From Novosphingobium sp. (GTDB lineage Bacteria; Pseudomonadota; Alphaproteobacteria; Sphingomonadales; Sphingomonadaceae), in NCBI RefSeq assembly GCF_027486195.1, contig NZ_JAIXPP010000030.1:19926-83925 (forward strand): a stretch of DNA of 64,000 nucleotides, written 5' to 3'. Below the pieces are notes generated by a model. The model saw only the letters and a program-made list of their open reading frames with translations. It had not been told where the DNA came from and made no database searches. Shown in pieces: positions 1 through 9,292 of this stretch. Within the stretch, counting starts at the first letter, position 1, and every line of letters begins with the position of its first letter. Both the position numbers and the translations under genes were made by a program.

Positions 1-1
1 G

Positions 2-334
2 CCGGGCTTCGAGGTTGCCGATGGCCTCACGCTTCACGCCTGCCCTGGCCACACCCCCGGCAGCATGATGCTCGAAGTGGCGGGAAAGGACGACAACGCG
101 CTGTTCGTCGGCGATGTCGTCCACCATCCCGCCCAGATCTACCGCCCCGAATGGAACAGCGTTTTCTGCGAGGCACCCGATCAGGCGCGCGAGACTCGCC
201 GCCAGGTGCTCGAACTTGCCGCCAGCCGGCAGGCACTGCTTGTGCCTGCGCACTTCGGCGGCAGCCATGTGGCCCGGGTGCTGCGCGAAGGCACCGGTTT
301 TCGCCCGGTGCTCGGCGCCTCGGGGCTCTCCTAA
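2..334 (+). CDS. MBL-fold metallo-hydrolase, C-terminal part (gene runs off the window)
   Basis: The frame is already open at the left edge, so the N-terminus with the HxHxDH metal motif lies outside the window. The visible part has PGHTPGS, which carries the third metal-binding histidine of metallo-beta-lactamase-fold hydrolases, then LFVGDVVHHP, where the Asp is the bridging metal ligand, and near the end VPAHFGG with the last histidine. These three motifs in this order identify the fold. The substrate cannot be told: lactonases, glyoxalase II-like and quorum-quenching enzymes share them. It ends about 80 bases before the HPP-family gene on the same strand. Confidence 0.85.
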   Translation, partial: PGFEVADGLTLHACPGHTPGSMMLEVAGKDDNALFVGDVVHHPAQIYRPEWNSVFCEAPDQARETRRQVLELAASRQALLVPAHFGGSHVARVLREGTGFRPVLGASGLS

Positions 335-414
335 CTAAAGTTGCGTGAAGGCTTCCCCTCCTGCAGGGGCCGCCTTATGGGGCGGCATCCCACGAAGCTG
401 AGCGGATCAACCTC

Positions 415-1071
415 TTGCGCCTGTTCCACCCTCTTCTGTCCGGCGCGCATGCCCCAGATCGGCTGTTCGCCTGTCTGGGTGCGGTGCTGGGCATTGCCTT
501 CGCGGCCTTCGTGTCGGCGCGTCTGTTGTTGCAGCCGGGTGATCTCCCGCTGCTCGTCGCGCCGCTCGGGGCTTCGGCTGTGCTCGTCTTCGCGGTTCCG
601 GCGAGCCCGCTTGCCCAGCCCTGGCCCGTTGTGGGCGGCAACACCATTTCCGCGCTGGTCGGCGTCGCGGTCTATCGCCTGATCCCCGATACCGGCCTCG
701 CCGCGAGCGTGGCGGTGGGCGCGGCGATCCTTGTCATGTCGGCGCTGCGCTGCCTCCACCCGCCCGGCGGTGCCTCGGCGCTTACGGCGGTGATCGGCTC
801 GAGCGCGGTCCACGCCGCCGGATATGGTTTCGCCTTCCTGCCGGTGGCGCTCAATTCCCTGTCGCTCGTGGCGATCGGCCTAGTGTTCCACCGCCTCTCA
901 CGCCACTCCTATCCTCACCGGCCCGCGCCTGCCCCCGATGCGGGGCTGCACATGGCGGATATCGATGCCGCGCTGGAAGACATGCACGAAAGCTTCGACA
1001 TTTCCCGCGCAGACCTCGATGCGCTCCTCTCGCGCGCCGAACTGCACGCCGCGCGACGCAAGGGGCGCTGA
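415..1071 (+). CDS. HPP family integral membrane protein
   Basis: A 218-residue membrane protein. The family is named for the HPP motif, seen here as HPPGGASALTAV at about residues 115-126, and has about four hydrophobic segments, all visible between residues 15 and 155. The hydrophilic tail after residue 165 (acidic helix with ADIDAALEDMHESFDIS) faces the cytoplasm or forms a short coiled segment. Some bacterial HPP proteins have been linked to nitrite transport in cyanobacteria and chloroplasts; that role is not shown here. The start chosen is a TTG at 415 because no ATG or GTG lies upstream in frame before the MBL gene ends, so the exact N-terminus is uncertain. Confidence 0.8.
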   Translation: MRLFHPLLSGAHAPDRLFACLGAVLGIAFAAFVSARLLLQPGDLPLLVAPLGASAVLVFAVPASPLAQPWPVVGGNTISALVGVAVYRLIPDTGLAASVAVGAAILVMSALRCLHPPGGASALTAVIGSSAVHAAGYGFAFLPVALNSLSLVAIGLVFHRLSRHSYPHRPAPAPDAGLHMADIDAALEDMHESFDISRADLDALLSRAELHAARRKGR

Positions 1072-1150
1072 AGCGCCGCGGGCGCACACTTGGCGCTTGT
1101 CAGGCCCGGTAGTGGGCAGGGATTTGGCAATCTGTCACCGTGCCCCTCCT

Positions 1151-2518
1151 TCAAACAATGATCAGAATATCGCTGTAGATCAGCGTGGGATGGTTGACTG
1201 CTCCCATCAGGGCGATCTGCACCGCAGCAACGCCGCCCTGGCCATCGGCATCGTAGTAGAGAATGCCGGTAGCCGTGTTGTAGATCACCCGATCCGTCGC
1301 ATCGTGTGCGGAAGTCGCGCCTGCTGCTGCGTAGAACTCGTCTGCGATCAGCGCACCGGTGTGGGTGAAGCCGCTGTAAACCGACTTGCCGAGCTGGATC
1401 TTGTCGTTCTCGCTGCCGTTGAAATCGGTAATGGTGTCCACGTTGGCGATTGCAGCGGCAGTATTGAACACGAAGAAGTCCCGGCCCGTGCCGCCGGTCA
1501 GAACGTCCTTCCCAAGCCCGCCGAGGAGAGTGTCACTCCCGGCACCGCCATTCAGGGGGTCGCTGCCCCCGAGCCCTGTGAGGAGGTTGTCTCCATCATT
1601 GCCGATCAGCGTATTGACGAGATCGTTGCCCGTGCCGGACAGATATGCAGAGCCTGTGAGGGTCAGATTCTCGACAGCGGCGCCAAGCGTATAGCTGATG
1701 CTTGCCTTGACGGTGTCACTACCATTTTCTGCAGTTTCAATGACTTGATCGCCAGTAACGTCAACGAAGTACGTGTCGTGGCCAGCGCCGCCGTCCATGA
1801 TGTCCGCCCCGGTTCCTCCGTTGAGCCCGTCGTTGCCCCCGTTCCCGGTCAGCCGGTCGTTGCCAGCGCCGCCCCAGATCGTATCGTCACCGCCTGCGCC
1901 AGTCAGTGTGTCTGCGCTCGATGTTCCAGTCAGAACTTCGTTGACGACGTTGGCGACAGTGATCGCCAGCGCCTGGGTATCGGTGAGCTGGCCATCCGAA
2001 ACCTTGACGATGACATCGTAGACGTTGTTCAGGCCCACATCCTTCGGCACCTCGAAATCGGGCGCTGCCGCAAAGGTGAGCGCGCCCGTCTGTGCGTTGA
2101 TCCGGAAAAGCGCCGCATCGTTGCCGCCGGCGATCGAGTAGAGCAGAGCGGAGCCCGCATCGACATCGGTCGTCGTGACTGTGGTGACAGCCGTGCCATT
2201 CTCGGCCACCGAGATGGCTGCCGACGTGCCGCCGCCGTTGGACGTGATCACCGGCGCTTCATTGACGTTGGTGACGGTGACGGAAATCTCTTGCCAGTCA
2301 GCCAGCGATCCGTCCGATGCCCTAACCTTCACTAAATAGACGTTGTTGCCATCGGCATCGCCTGGGTTGTCGAAGTTTACCGGGCTTTTGAACGATAGAT
2401 CACCCGTTGTGGGATCAATCTTGAACAGAGCTCCATCCGCTCCGCCGGCGATGGAGTAGGTCAGCTGGGTGTTTTGATCGATATCGGTCGCGGTCACCTT
2501 GGTTACGGCAGTGGTGTT
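1151..2518 (-). pseudogene. 5'-truncated cadherin-like/RTX calcium-binding secreted protein
   Basis: The frame encodes two cadherin-like repeats (SITVTV.NVNEAP-type joints, with VTVTNVNEAPVI and LAITVANVVNE visible) followed by two blocks of RTX nonapeptides such as GGAGNDRLTG and GGAGSDTLLG and a C-terminal end typical of type I secreted serralysin-like proteins. Such proteins normally have hundreds to thousands of residues before this point. Here an in-frame TAG at 2519-2521 sits where the repeat should read VAEN, a second stop lies at 2564-2566, and the end of the SleB-type gene follows at 2627. The only possible start is a GTG at 2495-2497 without a Shine-Dalgarno sequence. I read it as the stranded 3' end of a large adhesin or protease gene. 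Confidence 0.7.
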
Positions 2519-2626
2519 CTAGCTCGCACTTTCGGCGATTTGCCGCCGCGCGCTATAGGCGGGTCACGAAGATCTGGCCGTCACCGACGTAACTGCATTC
2601 GAGCGGGATGGTCGCTCCCGCTTGGC

Positions 2627-3862
2627 TCAGCCCCAGTCCGCTAGCAGCCGCGTGAGCGCTGCGCCCTTGGGTAGGCAGCGCGCGGGATTGGCGCGGGGGA
2701 GGGCGGTGCAATCCCACCAGGCGCCTTCCGCGCCGGTCCGCCGATCGCGCAAATAGACGAAGCCAGGGTCCTGACCGGGAGCCGCGCCGAGCAGTTCGCC
2801 AACCACCGCGCAGCGCTCGCGCTCTCCGCAGGCGGCAAGCGCGCGCATGGCATATGTGCCGGGGAATGCGGCCGGATCGAGCTTGAGGGCGATGCGCCCA
2901 CCGGCGGATGGCCCTCCCGCCGGTGCGGCGGACAACAGGGCGCTGCGGCTGCCGGAGCGGGAAGGCCCGTCCGCTTCGTCAAGCGGGAGGTACGCCAGCG
3001 CCGCGCCGGCATTCGCGGCAGCATCGGCTTGCCCTGCCTGTGCCGCGTCCGCGCCGCCATGCGCGGGCGATAGCGCCGCCATCGCGGCGATCCTCGGCTC
3101 CTCGCCGCTCGCGCTGCCGCGCAGCACGGCGGGTGAACCCCAGTCCCCCGGCCAGCGGTAGAACAAGTGCAGCCCCACTTGCGCGAGCTTGACGAGGCCG
3201 CTGCGCCACACCGGCACCACATAGTCGGCATGATAATGCGTCGCGAGCCCCACACGCGGATCGACCGCCCCGGCCAGCGCCGCAGCCGCGACCGCCCGCG
3301 CCCGTGCCCACGCAGCGGGGGCGGGATGGCGCGCGCGCATCGAGCCATCGCACGTAAAGCTGAACTGGCAGCCGGTGGTGCGCTCCGATCCCTGAAATAC
3401 CACGCCGCACACACTGGCGGGAAAGGCGGGATGTCGCGCCCGGTTGAGCACGACCTGTACAACCGCGCGTTCGCCCGAGGGATCATCGCCCGCTTCGTAC
3501 CAGGCAGCAGCGGAGAGGCAATCGAGCGCGCGCGTCTGCGCAAGCGCGTCCGCCGCACCGAGCCGGAAAGCCGGCGCGGGCGCTGCGGGAGGATTGATCA
3601 CCATGGCCGCATTGGCCGCCCGCGCCGTTTCAGGCAGGTAGGGGAGCAACGCAGCCGGGTCAGGCAGCGGCGGAGGGAAGGCAAAGCGCACCTGAGGCCC
3701 GGCGGGCGGGGGCGCAAGCAGCGTAAGTGCAGCGCCAAGCCCGGCGAGGAACAGTGCTGCAAACACCAGCCGCACCGCCATATTGCGCGGCCGCACACCC
3801 CATTCAGGAAGCGGCGGCGGCCGGTCTGTATCAACCCGGGGATCGCGCGGCAGGCTGGCCAT
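2627..3862 (-). CDS. SleB-type cell wall hydrolase (Hydrolase_2 family)
   Basis: A 411-residue protein with one N-terminal membrane anchor at about residues 28-50 (VRLVFAALFLAGLGAALTLL) and a periplasmic catalytic domain at about 112-235. The domain shows the SleB/Hydrolase_2 signature: CLSAAAWYEAGDDPSGERA, where the Glu of YEA is the catalytic candidate, then VVQVVLNRARHPAFPASVC and the aromatic GCQFSFTCDGS segment, ending with ATHYHADYV. Family members cut the glycan strand of peptidoglycan. The C-terminal 150 residues are Ala/Gly rich and match nothing I recognise. It starts five bases after the outer membrane barrel gene, so the two are probably one transcript. Confidence 0.85.
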   Translation of the reverse strand: MASLPRDPRVDTDRPPPLPEWGVRPRNMAVRLVFAALFLAGLGAALTLLAPPPAGPQVRFAFPPPLPDPAALLPYLPETARAANAAMVINPPAAPAPAFRLGAADALAQTRALDCLSAAAWYEAGDDPSGERAVVQVVLNRARHPAFPASVCGVVFQGSERTTGCQFSFTCDGSMRARHPAPAAWARARAVAAAALAGAVDPRVGLATHYHADYVVPVWRSGLVKLAQVGLHLFYRWPGDWGSPAVLRGSASGEEPRIAAMAALSPAHGGADAAQAGQADAAANAGAALAYLPLDEADGPSRSGSRSALLSAAPAGGPSAGGRIALKLDPAAFPGTYAMRALAACGERERCAVVGELLGAAPGQDPGFVYLRDRRTGAEGAWWDCTALPRANPARCLPKGAALTRLLADWG

Positions 3863-3867
3863 CGCAG

Positions 3868-5184
3868 CTACAGCCGCCAGCGCAGCGACACGGCCACGCG
3901 GTTCCTGTCATAGGCCCGGCCCGGATCGACCGCACCGGAATTGCGGCCGAGGCTGTGGGTATAGTCGCCGGCGATCTCGAAATGCTGGGTGAGCCGCCAG
4001 CTCACGCCGAATGTGCCGGTGAAAAAGCGCTCCTGCCGCTTGGCCGCGCCTTCCGGCACCTGGAAATCGGCCACCACATAGCGCAGCGCGGGCCGCAGGA
4101 TCAGCGTCCGCAGCAGTTCGTGTTCTGCCGAGAGCATCACTTCGTGCTGCTGGATTCCGGCAATGCCGATGATCGGCGAACGCTGGAACGTGCGCGCACC
4201 CGAAAGGCGCACGGTGGTCAGCCTTGTCGGGCTCCACTTCAGCTGCACGTTATAGGCAAGGCCGCTGATGCGCGGGAAAATCGGCGCGCTGAAATCCTGC
4301 TGCACCCAGCCAACCCCGATCTCACCCTGCAAGAGCCGGTTGAGCCCGAAGGCCAGGCCCGTCAGGCCGGTAAACCCGTGCGAATTGCGGCTCGGCCCGA
4401 CCGGCGGTGTTGGGTAGCGGTTGCGATTGTAGGCAAGGCTGGCGAAGGCAGCGACGCCCGGCCCAATGCCGATCGCCGCGCGCAGCGAGCCCGACAGCGC
4501 CTCGTAATCACGCGGGGAAAGATCGATCACCGTGCCGCCCAGTTCGCGGGCCTGATAGTTATAGCGTTCGTAGCGCCCGCCCAGCGTGATCCGCGCGCGT
4601 GCGAAAGTCTGTTCGAGTTCGCCCCCGCCGGTGACAACGGTGTAGGCAATCGGCGCCGCGCCGAACAGCGTATCGCCGGTGGTGCCGCGCGCCTCGATCC
4701 GCCGCGCCGCGCCGACATCGCCCGACAGGCGGGTGTCACCCAAAATGTCGAGCCGCCCATCGAGCTTGACGGCATAAGTCTCGATATTCTCGGTCGTGCG
4801 CTTGGCATAGCGCTTGATCGACCCTTCCGCCGCGATCCCCAGCGCATGGTGCGACCACTGCGAACGCACCGCGAGCGCGGGGAGGATCGCCACCGCGACA
4901 TCACCGCGTTTCACATCGCCGCGCGCATAGATGTTGTCTGTCGCGTCTGCCTCGATCCCGAAGCTGGGCGAGATCAGCAGCGCACCCACCCGCGCGCCGG
5001 ACGTTTCCACCTCCGGCCGCGAGCGAGCACCCACGGTATCGCGCTCCATCCGCGGATCCACCGCGGTCTGCGCGCGCGCATCGGCAAGCGGAGCGATCAG
5101 GCCCAGCAGGCAGACCGAGAGCGCGCGCGGGTGCACCGTCATCGCGGAGCGTCCGCGCGAATTGCGCTGCTGCATGCTGATCAT
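3868..5184 (-). CDS. Outer membrane beta-barrel protein, exopolysaccharide-locus type
   Basis: About 438 residues. A signal peptide ends at ADARAQ, about residue 39 from the chosen start; the rest alternates polar and hydrophobic residues as in a beta-barrel and ends in SLRWRL, an outer-membrane C-terminal signature (aromatic third from the end). Repeated strands with GGRYERY, LKWSPTRLTTVRLSGARTF and GVSWRLTQHFEIAGDYTHS resemble the BBP2 family of barrels found with polysaccharide export loci. The ATG at 5184 is preferred because CAGGGA lies eight bases before it; ATG codons at 5175 and 5142 and a longer frame from 5262 are alternatives. Glycosyltransferase and pyruvyl transferase genes lie nearby. 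Confidence 0.75.
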   Translation of the reverse strand: MISMQQRNSRGRSAMTVHPRALSVCLLGLIAPLADARAQTAVDPRMERDTVGARSRPEVETSGARVGALLISPSFGIEADATDNIYARGDVKRGDVAVAILPALAVRSQWSHHALGIAAEGSIKRYAKRTTENIETYAVKLDGRLDILGDTRLSGDVGAARRIEARGTTGDTLFGAAPIAYTVVTGGGELEQTFARARITLGGRYERYNYQARELGGTVIDLSPRDYEALSGSLRAAIGIGPGVAAFASLAYNRNRYPTPPVGPSRNSHGFTGLTGLAFGLNRLLQGEIGVGWVQQDFSAPIFPRISGLAYNVQLKWSPTRLTTVRLSGARTFQRSPIIGIAGIQQHEVMLSAEHELLRTLILRPALRYVVADFQVPEGAAKRQERFFTGTFGVSWRLTQHFEIAGDYTHSLGRNSGAVDPGRAYDRNRVAVSLRWRL

Positions 5185-5382
5185 CGCCCGATCCCTGATC
5201 CTGCGCCGTTTCCATCCCACGCCGCAGCGGGTACCATCCTTTCCCGCCGTCCAGTCGCGCAATTAGCCCCGTATCTGAGCAATCTCCCTTATAGCCCGGC
5301 CGGATGCGGAGCCTTTCGTTGGTCCGGCGTTAACCAATGGGGGAAAGCGTTCCTTGAAAAGCACGGATGCATACCCTGCTCC

Positions 5383-5877
5383 ATGGACGCCCTGTTCACT
5401 CGTATCACGCCCGGCCATATCGTCCGATCCGCCCGGATCGGCGCGCTGCTCATCGCCTTTGTGCTGACTTCAGGCTACGTTACCGACCGCCTTTCGCTCG
5501 AGCTTGCGGGGGTCGGATCGTTTTTCCTTGCCGTACTGACGCTGCTCGCGCTGCCGAACCAGCGCAGCTCCGAACTGCTCGGCGCGCTGGCGATCTGGCT
5601 GACTTATGCGGAGTTCATGGCCGCAATCCAAAGTGGACATTTCAACCTCTGGCGCTGGGCCATCGTGCTTGCGACGCTCAGCCTCGTGATCGTGCCGATC
5701 AAGGTGCAGCATTTGCGCCAACTGGCCCGCAGCAATCCCTACCGACCGCTTGGTGAGCTTGATCGCCGCGGCTGGTCTGCGACCACCCCTGCGGCAGCGC
5801 CCGCGCCCTATGCACCGGCGGCGTTCGCCGCGATCAGCTTCGATCCGGACGCACAACTGGCATTCGACGGCGCCTGA
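5383..5877 (+). CDS. Small multi-pass membrane protein of unknown function
   Basis: A 164-residue protein with four hydrophobic segments at about residues 17-33, 38-56, 60-80 and 88-106, then a positively charged stretch (VQHLRQLARSNPYRPLGELDRRG) and a Pro/Ala-rich tail. I do not recognise the family. It stands alone on the plus strand between two minus-strand exopolysaccharide genes. Its last 70 bases overlap, tail to tail, the end of the glycosyltransferase gene on the other strand, so both 3' ends code on both strands. Confidence 0.65.
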   Translation: MDALFTRITPGHIVRSARIGALLIAFVLTSGYVTDRLSLELAGVGSFFLAVLTLLALPNQRSSELLGALAIWLTYAEFMAAIQSGHFNLWRWAIVLATLSLVIVPIKVQHLRQLARSNPYRPLGELDRRGWSATTPAAAPAPYAPAAFAAISFDPDAQLAFDGA

Positions 5878-7094
5878 AGCGCCTCCAGGCGCGTGCCATA
5901 GTGCGCAAGCAGGCGGTCGAGCCATTCGTCCGGCGACAGGGCGAGGTGGCGCGTGGCGGTGAAGGCCGCGCGGCTCATGGCCTCAACCCGCGCATCGTCT
6001 GCCGCGAGCGCGCCAAGCGCAGCCGCGAACGCTGCCGTATCGCGCGGATCGACCGAGATTCCCGCCCCCGCCGCCACCAGATCCGGCGCGAGCAGGGCGC
6101 TGGGCGGCAGGATCACGGGCAGGCCAGCCAGCGCGGCTTCCATCGCAACGAGGCCATAGGGTTCCGGATAGCGGCTCGGCATCACCAGCACGCGTGCTGA
6201 CGCGGCCAGCGCACCGATGTCGTCTGGCGGCAGGCGCCCGGCAAAGCGCGCCTCCGGATACTCGGCGGCGAGCCGCGCGCGGTCTGCCCCGTCGCCGACC
6301 AGGCGGATCGGCATGCCCGCCCGCCGCGCCGCTGCCAGCGCAAGGTCTGCGCCCTTGGTCGCCTCGATCCGGCCGACGAACAGCACTTCACGGTTGCGCT
6401 CGGCAGCAATCCGCGTGGTGCTGAAGGGGACGACCGGATTGGGTAGCGGATGGATCGCTGCGGGCGGAATCCCCGCGCGCGCCAGCATCGGGCGCATGGC
6501 GGCGTGGATCGCCAGCACCGGTGGTGAGCTCTCCGGCCGGTAGACGAAGCGCTGCACCGCATGGCGCGCCACGCGCCACAGCTTGTGCGTCTGGCCCCGC
6601 CGGTCGCAGGCCTCGGCAAGGCAGGCGCGGGAGAGCGCCGCGTGCGGGCAGGGTGCCCCGGTCGCGAAGTTCGTGAAGGCGCCGTTGGGGCAGGCGAGGA
6701 AGAAATCGTGCGCCGAGATCACCAGTCGGCTGCGCACCGGGGCCAGCGCGGCAAACACCGAAGGCGAGAGGATCTGCGACCAGCCGTGAAGGTGATAGAC
6801 CGTGCGCGGCGTATCGTGCTCCGTGATCCAGCGCCGCACCATCCGCGCCGCCGCGCGGTTCCACAGGCCATCGAGCAGCCCGCCCGCGCGCCCCAGCAGC
6901 CGTGCTTGGCCCAGCCCCGTCACCGCGATCCCAGCCTCGGCCAGCGCCGGATCGGGCATGTCGCCCGCAAGCATGGCCACGCGGAAGCCCCGCTCGGCAA
7001 AGCGGTGCGCGGAGCCCACAGCCAGCGCGCTCGCCCCGCCCATCGCATGCGAGAGATCGTTGATCACCACGATGCGGTCGATTGCCGCGCTCAT
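5808..7094 (-). CDS. Glycosyltransferase family 4 (GT-B) protein
   Basis: A 428-residue GT-B enzyme. The N-terminal half begins RIVVINDLSHAMGGASALAVG, the glycine-rich acceptor loop of GT4 enzymes, and includes an HGWSQILSPSV and ISAHDFFLACPNGA region with several cysteines (CPHAALSRACLAEACDRRG). The C-terminal half has VLFVGRIEATKGADLALAAA (nucleotide-sugar domain start) and the EX7E-type motif PEPYGLVAMEAALAGLP. It should add a sugar from a nucleotide donor to a lipid-linked acceptor at the inner membrane. It starts with an ATGA overlap on the upstream pyruvyl transferase gene, so the two are translated together. Sugar specificity is unknown. Confidence 0.88.
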   Translation of the reverse strand: MSAAIDRIVVINDLSHAMGGASALAVGSAHRFAERGFRVAMLAGDMPDPALAEAGIAVTGLGQARLLGRAGGLLDGLWNRAAARMVRRWITEHDTPRTVYHLHGWSQILSPSVFAALAPVRSRLVISAHDFFLACPNGAFTNFATGAPCPHAALSRACLAEACDRRGQTHKLWRVARHAVQRFVYRPESSPPVLAIHAAMRPMLARAGIPPAAIHPLPNPVVPFSTTRIAAERNREVLFVGRIEATKGADLALAAARRAGMPIRLVGDGADRARLAAEYPEARFAGRLPPDDIGALAASARVLVMPSRYPEPYGLVAMEAALAGLPVILPPSALLAPDLVAAGAGISVDPRDTAAFAAALGALAADDARVEAMSRAAFTATRHLALSPDEWLDRLLAHYGTRLEALQAPSNASCASGSKLIAANAAGA

Positions 7095-8371
7095 GCCGCA
7101 GCCTTTGCCGGCTGCATCGCCCGCGCCAGTGCCGCCGCCATGCGCGCGATATCGCTGCGCGTGCCGGCAATGAGGTCTTCCAGTGCGGCGCGGTCCACAC
7201 CATCGGCCACCGCCTGCCGCGCGAGCGCGGTCAGCGCCGGGCCATCGAGGGAGGCCGTATCGGCAATATAGGTCCCGCGCCCCGCCAGCGCGAAGAAACT
7301 GTCGAGCTTCACGTCCCAGCGCAGCCCGATCGTGGGGATGGCAAAGGAATGGGCGGCGATGCAGGCATGCATGCGGTGCGCCACGATCAGCTGGCAACCG
7401 GCGATGAAGCGGATCATCTCGGCAGGTTCGGCGAAGGGATTGGTCATCGTCACCGGTCCCTTGGCGGCAAGGATCCATGCCGGACCCATCGCGGCGAGAT
7501 AGTCGCGGTCCTCCGGACTGCCATTGGTGAAAAGCGCGACGCGAAAGCCCGCATCGATGAGCGCGCGCGCTGCCCCCCCATACCAGGCATCGAGCGCGGC
7601 GCGTTCATCGGTGCCATGCGCGGCAGCCGGTCCGGTGGCATGGTAGCGCAGCGCCATCGGCGCGGTCACGCACAGGCCCGCCAGCGGTGCATCGAACGGC
7701 AGCGGAGGGCGCGGGAAGTGGCAACTTGCCAGCAGCCCCGGATCGCCGCTCAGCGCTGCCGGGCGCACGCCCTGCGGCACGAGCAGATCGCGCCACGCAG
7801 ACTGGCTGCGCGCATCGCGCACCGCCGCATGGGCCAGTTTCGCTGCGCCAAGCGCACGGCCGAACAGGCGGCGCCCGGCCTCCGACCATTGCCGGTTGGC
7901 CCCCACGCCATAGACCGCCACCGGCAGCCGCAGCCGTGCCGCCTGGCCAAGCGCGCCCGCGATCTTCATCGGAAAATTGAGATCGGCGTCCGTCAGCAGG
8001 TTACCGCCACCGAGCACCACCGCATCGCACCCCGCGAGCCGCACCCGCACGTGCCGGCGCAGCCGCAGCTGCACCAGCGCGGCGAGCGCGATCCGCGTTG
8101 CCAGCCGCCGGAAAGCAGCCGGCAGCGCCTCCAGCACCGCGATCAGCACGGCACGGCGGCTGGGGGCGATGGCGGGATAGGCGCGCCGCCCCGCCAGATC
8201 GATCGAGAACACCTGCGTCCCCGGCGCGATCGTCTGGAAGGTGCGCGCCAGCTCCGCCTCAAGGCATTCGGACAGCAGCCCATCGCCCAGATTGGGGCTG
8301 TATTTCACATTGAGCAGCGCGATCCGGCGCGGCGGTGCGGGGGCATCGGGAGGAGGGGCAGCGAAGCTCAT
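7091..8371 (-). CDS. Polysaccharide pyruvyl transferase family protein
   Basis: A 426-residue protein of the family that includes CsaB and the exopolysaccharide ketal-pyruvate transferases. It opens with RRIALLNVKYSPNLGDGLLSECLE, where N-x-G-D is the family N-terminal signature, and later shows VVLGGGNLLTD and QLIVAHRMHACIAAHSFAIPTIGL, the conserved R-x-H region near the C-terminus that binds phosphoenolpyruvate in the family. The family puts pyruvate ketals on sugars of surface polymers. Translational coupling with the glycosyltransferase downstream suggests a pyruvylated exopolysaccharide or a related cell-surface glycan. Confidence 0.85.
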   Translation of the reverse strand: MSFAAPPPDAPAPPRRIALLNVKYSPNLGDGLLSECLEAELARTFQTIAPGTQVFSIDLAGRRAYPAIAPSRRAVLIAVLEALPAAFRRLATRIALAALVQLRLRRHVRVRLAGCDAVVLGGGNLLTDADLNFPMKIAGALGQAARLRLPVAVYGVGANRQWSEAGRRLFGRALGAAKLAHAAVRDARSQSAWRDLLVPQGVRPAALSGDPGLLASCHFPRPPLPFDAPLAGLCVTAPMALRYHATGPAAAHGTDERAALDAWYGGAARALIDAGFRVALFTNGSPEDRDYLAAMGPAWILAAKGPVTMTNPFAEPAEMIRFIAGCQLIVAHRMHACIAAHSFAIPTIGLRWDVKLDSFFALAGRGTYIADTASLDGPALTALARQAVADGVDRAALEDLIAGTRSDIARMAAALARAMQPAKAAA

Positions 8372-8434
8372 GCCATGTCGGTGTCACGCCGCTGCCCGCC
8401 ACCGCAAGCCGGGATAGACCCGGAATCGAGCGGA

Positions 8435-9292
8435 TCAGTCCCGCTCCGCCAGAACTTCGCCCAGGACTGCACGCAGCCCGCTTGCCGCAATCAACTCTTC
8501 CTGCCCGCCTGCCAAGATCAGCCCGATCCGGCGGCGATAGTCGTAACCCTGCAAGGGAACCGCCACCGTCCCCGGCGCGGCGAGCGAGACCGGCGCAGTC
8601 GTCACCCCCGCGCCCGCTGCCACCAGCGCAAGGCAACGATCATCGTTGCCGCCGCGAAAGGCGAAATGCGGCCGCACCCCGCGCGCGGTGAAGAAGCGGC
8701 TGGTTTCGGCCAGGATCTCGCACGAACGACGCGCAATCATCGTTTCGCCTGCTAGTTCCTCCGGCTGCAGGATATCCCGCGCGGCAAAGCGGTGGGCGGT
8801 GGGCAGGATCATCGCATAACCTTCCTCCAGCAGCACCTCAGCCCCCGCTTCCGCGCCGTGGAGCGTGGTCAGCACGGCATCGAGCCGGTGCTCTGCCAGC
8901 CGCCGCCTGAGGTCAGCGTCCGGCGCTTCGGTCAGCGTCAGCCGTCCCGGCGCAAACCGGCCTGCAATCTCCGCCACCATGCGCGTGGAAAGCGATGCGA
9001 TCACCCCCAGCCGCAGCGGCGGGGCAGGGGCGGGCGCGGCCAGCACCCCGCGTTCGGCAAGGCCGAACTCCCGCTCGATCGCGCGGGCGTGGACCAGCAG
9101 GCGGTTGCCCGCCTCGGTCAGCCGCAGCGCGCGCCGTTCGCGCAGGATCACCGCAGCGCCAAGCTCGCGCTCCAGTTCGGCAATTCCAGCGGAGAGGGTG
9201 GGCTGCGCAACATGGAGCTGGTTCGCCGCCGCAGTGAACGATCCGGTATCGACGAGAGCGAGGAACTGGCGCAGATGGCGGCGGCTTAGCAT
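8435..9292 (-). CDS. LysR-type transcriptional regulator, divergent from the liu operon
   Basis: A 285-residue LysR regulator. The N-terminal helix-turn-helix covers about residues 4-62 with the usual signature FTAAANQLHVAQPTLSAGIAELERELG. The effector domain begins near residue 90 (PLRLGVIASLSTRMVAEI). It faces the isovaleryl-CoA dehydrogenase gene across 94 bases, so control of that operon is the obvious role, although liu operons in many proteobacteria use a MerR-type regulator (LiuR) instead. A perfect ATAGG-N5-CCTAT box lies over its own start codon, which suggests autorepression. AGGA lies seven bases before the ATG, inside the box. Confidence 0.88.
   Translation of the reverse strand: MLSRRHLRQFLALVDTGSFTAAANQLHVAQPTLSAGIAELERELGAAVILRERRALRLTEAGNRLLVHARAIEREFGLAERGVLAAPAPAPPLRLGVIASLSTRMVAEIAGRFAPGRLTLTEAPDADLRRRLAEHRLDAVLTTLHGAEAGAEVLLEEGYAMILPTAHRFAARDILQPEELAGETMIARRSCEILAETSRFFTARGVRPHFAFRGGNDDRCLALVAAGAGVTTAPVSLAAPGTVAVPLQGYDYRRRIGLILAGGQEELIAASGLRAVLGEVLAERD

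Noticed and set aside
1071..1098. AAGCGCC/GGCGCTT hairpin after the HPP gene
   Set aside because: Seven pairs with a 14-base loop and no T-run; too weak to call a terminator.
3727..5380. Long plus-strand open frame opposite the SleB and barrel genes
   Set aside because: Composition is Arg/Pro/Ala rich with no domain; only its last 164 codons, from 5383, look like a real membrane protein.
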